Source: Lusitaniella coriacea LEGE 07157 (GTDB lineage: Bacteria; Cyanobacteriota; Cyanobacteriia; Cyanobacteriales; Spirulinaceae). Taken from it: a DNA stretch of 47,400 nt. This document shows positions 43,651 to 47,400 of the stretch, piece by piece. The stretch covers positions 1-47,400 of the forward strand of contig NZ_JADEWZ010000041.1 of the NCBI RefSeq assembly GCF_015207425.1, in the 5' to 3' direction. The translations under genes were made by a program, and so were the position numbers. The first letter of the stretch is position 1. Every line of letters begins with the position of its first letter. The notes beneath the pieces are model-generated. The model worked only from the letters and a program-made list of their open reading frames with translations, was not told the DNA's origin and made no database searches.

Positions 43651-45306
43651 ATGGTCAACACAATCGAATTTAAACTCCTCGCTCCTTACAATAAAGAAGC
43701 ATCTTTAATTGGCTCTTTTTCTAACTGGGAAGACATTCCCATGCAAAAAGACAAAAAAGGCTATTTTCGCACCCAAGTCGAACTCGAAGACGGGACGTAT
43801 CAATACAAATTTCGCGTTCGTTCGAGAAGTTGGTTCTTTGAGTCCGACCAATGGATAGAGGTCAACGACCCCTGCGCAACGAATATCGACGGTCCCACCC
43901 AACATGGAATTGTTCGCATCAAAGAAGGGCAAAAAATTGTCGATACCTACGTTTGGCAGCATGATAACCATCCCCTCCCCACAGATTACGAACTGGTCAT
44001 CTACGAAATGCACGTTAGCGACTTTTCCGGCGGCGAAGACGACCCCCACGAACGCGGTCAATACCAACACGTTATCGAAAAGTTAAATTATCTGTGCGAC
44101 TTGGGGATTAATGCCATCGAACTGATGCCGATTAAGGAATATCCCGGTAACTACAGTTGGGGGTACAATCCTCGCTACTTCTTTGCCACAGAAACCAGTT
44201 ATGGAACGACAGAAGAGTTAAAGCATCTGATTGATGAGTGCCATGCTAGGGGAATTCGCGTCCTCCTAGACAAAATTTACAACCATTCCGAAACCTCCAG
44301 TCCCCTAACCCAAATCGACCACGACTATTGGTATTACCACGAACCTCGCGACCTCGATAATAGCTGGGGACCAGAATTCAATTACGAATTTTACGATGAA
44401 ACCTTCGACCGCAAACCCGCTTGGGAGTTCGTTGGCGATGCGGTACGCTTCTGGATTGAAGAGTATCACTTTGATGGCATTCGCTACGATGCAGCAAGGC
44501 AGCTTGCCAACTACGATTTTATGTACTGGATCGTTCAAACGGCAAAGGAAACCGCAGGCTCCAAGCCATTTTATAATGTTGCCGAATATATCCCCGAACA
44601 GATCGACATTACCAACATTGACGGCCCGATGGATGGGTGTTGGCATGAAAGTTTTTATATCACCGTCAAGGCACATATCTGCGGCGATACTTTCAATTTA
44701 GAACAGCTAAAAGAAGTCCTCGATTGCCAGCGTCAGGGATATATGGGGACAACGAATGTGGTTAACTATCTAAGCAACCACGACCACGAACGCTTGATGG
44801 TTGAGTTGGCGAAACGAGACATTTTTGAGGAGGAGGCGTTTAGGCGCTTGAAATTGGGTGTTGTACTGTTAATGACAGCGGTTGGCATTCCAATGGTTTG
44901 GATGGGAGAAGAGTTTGGGGATTATCATCGCCGCACTCCAGAACCGGCCAAAATTGAGTGGATGCTTTTAAAACACGATCTCAATCGCAGTTTGTGGCAG
45001 CATTACCAAAGCTTGATTCGCTTGCGGCGAAATAATCACGCGCTTTATACGGAGAATATTGATTTCTTCTATGAGGATATAGACTCTAAGGTGTTGGCTT
45101 ATACGCGCTGGAATGAGGAAGGGTCGCGGGTGGTGGTGGTTGCTAATTTTTCTGGCAACCATCTTGCGGATTATCGGATTCCCCATTTTCCGGCGAATGG
45201 CGTTTGGCGCGAGTGGATGGGAAATTGTGATGTTGAGGCGGAAGAAGACAGGATTTCTATAGATTTACTGGAGTACGAAGCGAAAGTTTTTGTTTGGGGA
45301 TCTTAG
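43651..45306 (+). CDS. GH13 alpha-amylase family enzyme with N-terminal CBM48-like domain
   Basis: 551 residues. An N-terminal glycogen-binding-like beta domain (about residues 5-95, GSFSNWEDIPM) precedes a (beta/alpha)8 barrel. Catalytic set: nucleophile Asp in DGIRYDAARQL, acid/base Glu in FYNVAEYIPEQ and the third Asp in LSNHDHERL. It resembles branching-enzyme and trehalohydrolase-like GH13 members but is shorter than GlgB. The exact reaction (hydrolysis, branching or transfer on alpha-glucan) is not decidable here. No signal peptide, so it acts in the cytoplasm, probably on glycogen. A strong consensus promoter lies just upstream. Confidence 0.85.
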   Translation: MVNTIEFKLLAPYNKEASLIGSFSNWEDIPMQKDKKGYFRTQVELEDGTYQYKFRVRSRSWFFESDQWIEVNDPCATNIDGPTQHGIVRIKEGQKIVDTYVWQHDNHPLPTDYELVIYEMHVSDFSGGEDDPHERGQYQHVIEKLNYLCDLGINAIELMPIKEYPGNYSWGYNPRYFFATETSYGTTEELKHLIDECHARGIRVLLDKIYNHSETSSPLTQIDHDYWYYHEPRDLDNSWGPEFNYEFYDETFDRKPAWEFVGDAVRFWIEEYHFDGIRYDAARQLANYDFMYWIVQTAKETAGSKPFYNVAEYIPEQIDITNIDGPMDGCWHESFYITVKAHICGDTFNLEQLKEVLDCQRQGYMGTTNVVNYLSNHDHERLMVELAKRDIFEEEAFRRLKLGVVLLMTAVGIPMVWMGEEFGDYHRRTPEPAKIEWMLLKHDLNRSLWQHYQSLIRLRRNNHALYTENIDFFYEDIDSKVLAYTRWNEEGSRVVVVANFSGNHLADYRIPHFPANGVWREWMGNCDVEAEEDRISIDLLEYEAKVFVWGS

Positions 45307-45649
45307 GAGAAATTGTTTCTTTCCTCGCGAACATTAAGCTATCAGCCACAACCTCGCCATTTCTAGCTTTGTGAACTATGTCGATCTTAGTGCGTCGCGC
45401 TATGCAGAGATTCAACGAAGACTGACCTCATTTTCCTCAAAAGCTGAAGGTTAAAGGTTAAATACTTGCCTTTTCTCTGTCGGGAGAAGGAGTGGTTTAA
45501 AGATTTTTTAGGAGAATTTATCACTATTGATAGAGGTATTTTTCTCGTTCTTATGGTATTTTGTGTAGAGTGACAATCTTGATTAGAAAAGCAAAATAAT
45601 TCTAAAAGATTTACAAAATTTCTGGTAACAAACAAGAGAAAAGAGAACT
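45307..45649. other. 343-bp intergenic region upstream of the ssl1498-family gene
   Basis: No credible gene. It includes a possible weak promoter (TTGATA near 45527, TATGGT near 45552) and AT-rich sequence up to the start. Nothing else stands out. Confidence 0.5.
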
Positions 45650-45982
45650 ATGACTCAATCTACAAACTCAGAAACACCTGGCGCAGCACAAAAAAACTAT
45701 AGCGATGGCAGCGAGCTGAAACCTGCGGAGGTTGGCGCGCGACAAGAACGAGAAGGCAACGAACCGCCTAATCAGCCATCTGCGGAAACAACGAAAAAAA
45801 GCGATCCCCAAGCGGGTTATACGGTTAGCCGCGATGGGTTGGTGAATAACTATGCAACCACTCCAAAAGTTTATAAAGCCGAGTATCCTTCCCCAGAAGA
45901 GCAACGCAAGTATGTGGTTTTGGGCGCGATCGCGTTAGGTTTTGTTTTACTCTTGACCTTAACTGCCGTACTGGTTAGCTAA
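45650..45982 (+). CDS. ssl1498 family light-harvesting-like protein
   Basis: 110 residues. A hydrophilic N-terminal half is rich in Glu, Asn and Pro. The family block follows (GYTVSRDGLVNNYATTPKVY), then SPEEQRKY and one C-terminal transmembrane helix (VVLGAIALGFVLLLTLTAVLV). Known as a small thylakoid-associated protein family of cyanobacteria. Role is not proven. The next gene follows after 53 bp and may be co-transcribed. Confidence 0.82.
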   Translation: MTQSTNSETPGAAQKNYSDGSELKPAEVGARQEREGNEPPNQPSAETTKKSDPQAGYTVSRDGLVNNYATTPKVYKAEYPSPEEQRKYVVLGAIALGFVLLLTLTAVLVS

Positions 45983-46035
45983 ATCAGAATCTGATCGCAG
46001 AACGGTATAACATTCAATCGAAGGAGGTAATCTAA

Positions 46036-46335
46036 ATGGCAACCTCATCAGAAGAAAAACAGGCTTACCAAGCAAAAGTTAAAGCGCAACTTGATAAGTT
46101 GAACGCACAAATTGACGAACTCAAAGCCAAAGCCGCTCAAGCTAAAGCAGATGCGGCAATTGAGTATCAAAGTCAAATGCAAGAACTATACGTTAAGCGC
46201 GACGCAGCTCAATCTAAGCTCGCCGAACTCCAACAATCCGGGGAAGAAGCGTGGGAAGAGATTCAGGCTGGTTTTGAGCGAGCGTGGAACGATTTGAATA
46301 GTGCTTTTGAAAGCGCGACCGCAAAATTCAAGTAA
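46036..46335 (+). CDS. Small coiled-coil protein
   Basis: 99 residues, almost entirely a charged Ala/Lys/Gln/Glu coiled coil (KVKAQLDKLNAQIDELKAK, then KRDAAQSKLAELQ), ending WNDLNSAFESATAKFK. A full Shine-Dalgarno, AAGGAGGT, lies 9 bp before the ATG. No family name is certain; similar short proteins are often stress-induced or apolipoprotein-like. A clear terminator follows. Confidence 0.75.
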   Translation: MATSSEEKQAYQAKVKAQLDKLNAQIDELKAKAAQAKADAAIEYQSQMQELYVKRDAAQSKLAELQQSGEEAWEEIQAGFERAWNDLNSAFESATAKFK

Positions 46336-46353
46336 TTGAATTTTAAAATGAAG

Positions 46354-46384
46354 ACGAGGGCAATCTAGCATCTGCCCTCGTTTT
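46354..46384 (+). terminator. Intrinsic terminator after the coiled-coil gene
   Basis: ACGAGGGCA (46354-46362) pairs with TGCCCTCGT (46373-46381) around a 10-nt loop, followed by TTT. Well formed, 19 bp after the stop. Confidence 0.85.
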
Positions 46385-46421
46385 GTGCGAAATGTAAAGG
46401 GTATGGGAAATTTGGTGAATC

Positions 46422-47297
46422 ATGGATTTTGTTAAGACGATTGAAAGTAGCTTAGAAGAACTCCTGGGGAGTGGCATCAAGATTCTACCCGCTTTGCTCG
46501 CAGCACTTGTAATTTTGATGTTGACTCGTTATGGTGCTGGGTTTGCTAGAAAATTAGTCACTAAAGTGAGTCATAAAACCCTTCGCAGTCGCTCTTTACA
46601 AATGCTGGTGGCAAAAACGACCTATGTCACGGCTTGGATTGTGGGGATTCTCGCGGCTTGCGTAGTTGCGTTTCCGGGGTTGGAATTGGGGGATTTAGTT
46701 GCCACGTTGGGATTGAGTTCTGTGGCGATTGGTTTTGCGTTTCAAGACATTTTCAAAAACTTTCTCGCGGGAATTCTGTTGCTCGTTCAAGAACCTTTTC
46801 GCCTCGACGATCAAATTGTTGTTGGGGATTACGAAGGAACGGTCGAACGCATTGATATTCGCACCACCAAACTTCGCACCTATACGGGGGAACGGGTTTT
46901 ATTGCCAAACTCTGCGGTGTTTACCAGCGCGGTTCTCGTGCGCACGGCATTTGATAAACGCCGTAGCGATTTAGCGGTTGGCGTGGATTACAATACGTCG
47001 CTTCCTGAAGCTAAGGAAATTTTACAGCGCGCGATCGCGGAAGTTCAAGGCGTACTCGCTCATCCCGAACCGGAAATCGATGTGGTGGGTTTTGGTGACA
47101 GTTCGATTGATTTCATCGTTCGCTACTGGACTTTACCGGGAATGAGAGAAGTTCGCCAAGCGCAAACTCGCGCCATGATTATGATTAAACAGGCATTGGA
47201 TCGCGCAGAGATTGGCATTCCCTATCCCATTCGCACCCTCTATTTCTTCGATCAACAGAAGTATAACGATTTTCTAAGTACAGGACAAAAAATGTAG
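46422..47297 (+). CDS. MscS-family small-conductance mechanosensitive channel
   Basis: 291 residues. Membrane segments at about residues 20-40, 62-85 and 90-115. The pore-lining helix and loop LGLSSVAIGFAFQDIFKNFLAG is the MscS hallmark. The beta domain EPFRLDDQIVVGDYEGTVERI and the C-terminal cytoplasmic cage follow. It opens under membrane tension to release osmolytes. The last 24 bp overlap the end of an inverted transposase frame, so the final residues may come from the insertion sequence. Confidence 0.88.
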   Translation: MDFVKTIESSLEELLGSGIKILPALLAALVILMLTRYGAGFARKLVTKVSHKTLRSRSLQMLVAKTTYVTAWIVGILAACVVAFPGLELGDLVATLGLSSVAIGFAFQDIFKNFLAGILLLVQEPFRLDDQIVVGDYEGTVERIDIRTTKLRTYTGERVLLPNSAVFTSAVLVRTAFDKRRSDLAVGVDYNTSLPEAKEILQRAIAEVQGVLAHPEPEIDVVGFGDSSIDFIVRYWTLPGMREVRQAQTRAMIMIKQALDRAEIGIPYPIRTLYFFDQQKYNDFLSTGQKM

Positions 47298-47399
47298 TGC
47301 TTGAAGAAACTCAGAATGTTTCAAGTCTAAATCGTTAACGATAGAGCGTAAATGATCGAAGCCATAGCGAAAAATACTCTTAGCTCGTCGTCCGTGATT
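47274..47399 (-). CDS. C-terminal end of an IS4-type transposase (runs off the window)
   Basis: 41 codons plus stop on the minus strand. The readable text NHGRRAKSIFRYGFDHLRSI and the terminal FLQALHFLSCT match, from memory, the conserved C-terminus of IS4-family transposases frequent in cyanobacteria. The start lies beyond the window. The terminal inverted repeat should lie below 47274, inside the MscS gene; none could be identified from one end. Confidence 0.65.
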   Translation of the reverse strand, partial: NHGRRAKSIFRYGFDHLRSIVNDLDLKHSEFLQALHFLSCT

Positions 47400-47400
47400 C

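Noticed and set aside
45610-45631. HLR1/RpaB-type high-light element before the ssl1498-family gene
   Set aside because: TTTACAAA fits one half-site, but the second (GGTAACAA) is mismatched and wrongly spaced.

Overview
The window is chromosomal DNA of a cyanobacterium. The highly iterated palindrome GCGATCGC (HIP1) recurs throughout, often extended to GCGCGATCGCGC. The gene set is also typically cyanobacterial: a kai clock cluster, an ssl1498-family light-harvesting-like protein, an EF-hand transaldolase, a group 3 sigma factor, a DUF1997 protein, a filamentous-haemagglutinin-type secreted protein and Uma2 (DUF820) proteins. Low-complexity intergenic repeats of the gtcaccccgtcacccc kind and short REP-like hairpins suggest a filamentous or large-genome lineage; this is inference and no species can be named.

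Layout. 1-4.1 kb holds a PLP lyase-like protein, an acyl-lipid desaturase, a SigF-like sigma factor behind a 375-bp leader with three hairpins, and a DUF1997 protein. 4.2-10.6 kb holds a minus-strand accessory module read from 10.6 kb down to 4.2 kb: a winged-helix protein, a large P-loop ATPase, an 881-residue RNase D / Cas4-like nuclease / FtsK fusion and a Uma2 nuclease. I do not recognise this set as a named system; it is the best candidate here for a new DNA-processing or defence system. 10.8-19.9 kb carries two glycosyltransferases, transaldolase, an orphan NarL-type histidine kinase, a tyrosine recombinase, glucose-6-phosphate isomerase, a DUF433 protein with a truncated partner, and purN. 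20.0-25.8 kb has a two-partner-secretion protein, a metal ABC transporter split over two divergent units, and tRNA-Gly(TCC). 25.9-32.6 kb has smc, a probable PD-(D/E)XK protein, an unusual Zn-ribbon/SDR protein and, just upstream of it, two abnormal tRNA genes. 33.1-35.9 kb is a kaiA3-kaiB-kaiC clock cluster in which kaiA3 has an in-frame stop and kaiC a one-base frameshift. 36-47.4 kb has a motif-degenerate DinG-like helicase, a CHAD protein, an orphan PotA-type ATPase, penicillin-binding protein 2, a TPR protein, a GH13 enzyme, the ssl1498-family protein, a coiled-coil protein and MscS, and ends in the C-terminus of a transposase.

How the genes work together. Most genes are solitary housekeeping units. 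Three groups look functionally linked: the nuclease/translocase module, the metal ABC genes, and the kai cluster. The kai cluster appears to be decaying, or to depend on recoding, because two of its three genes carry a single small lesion while kaiB is intact.
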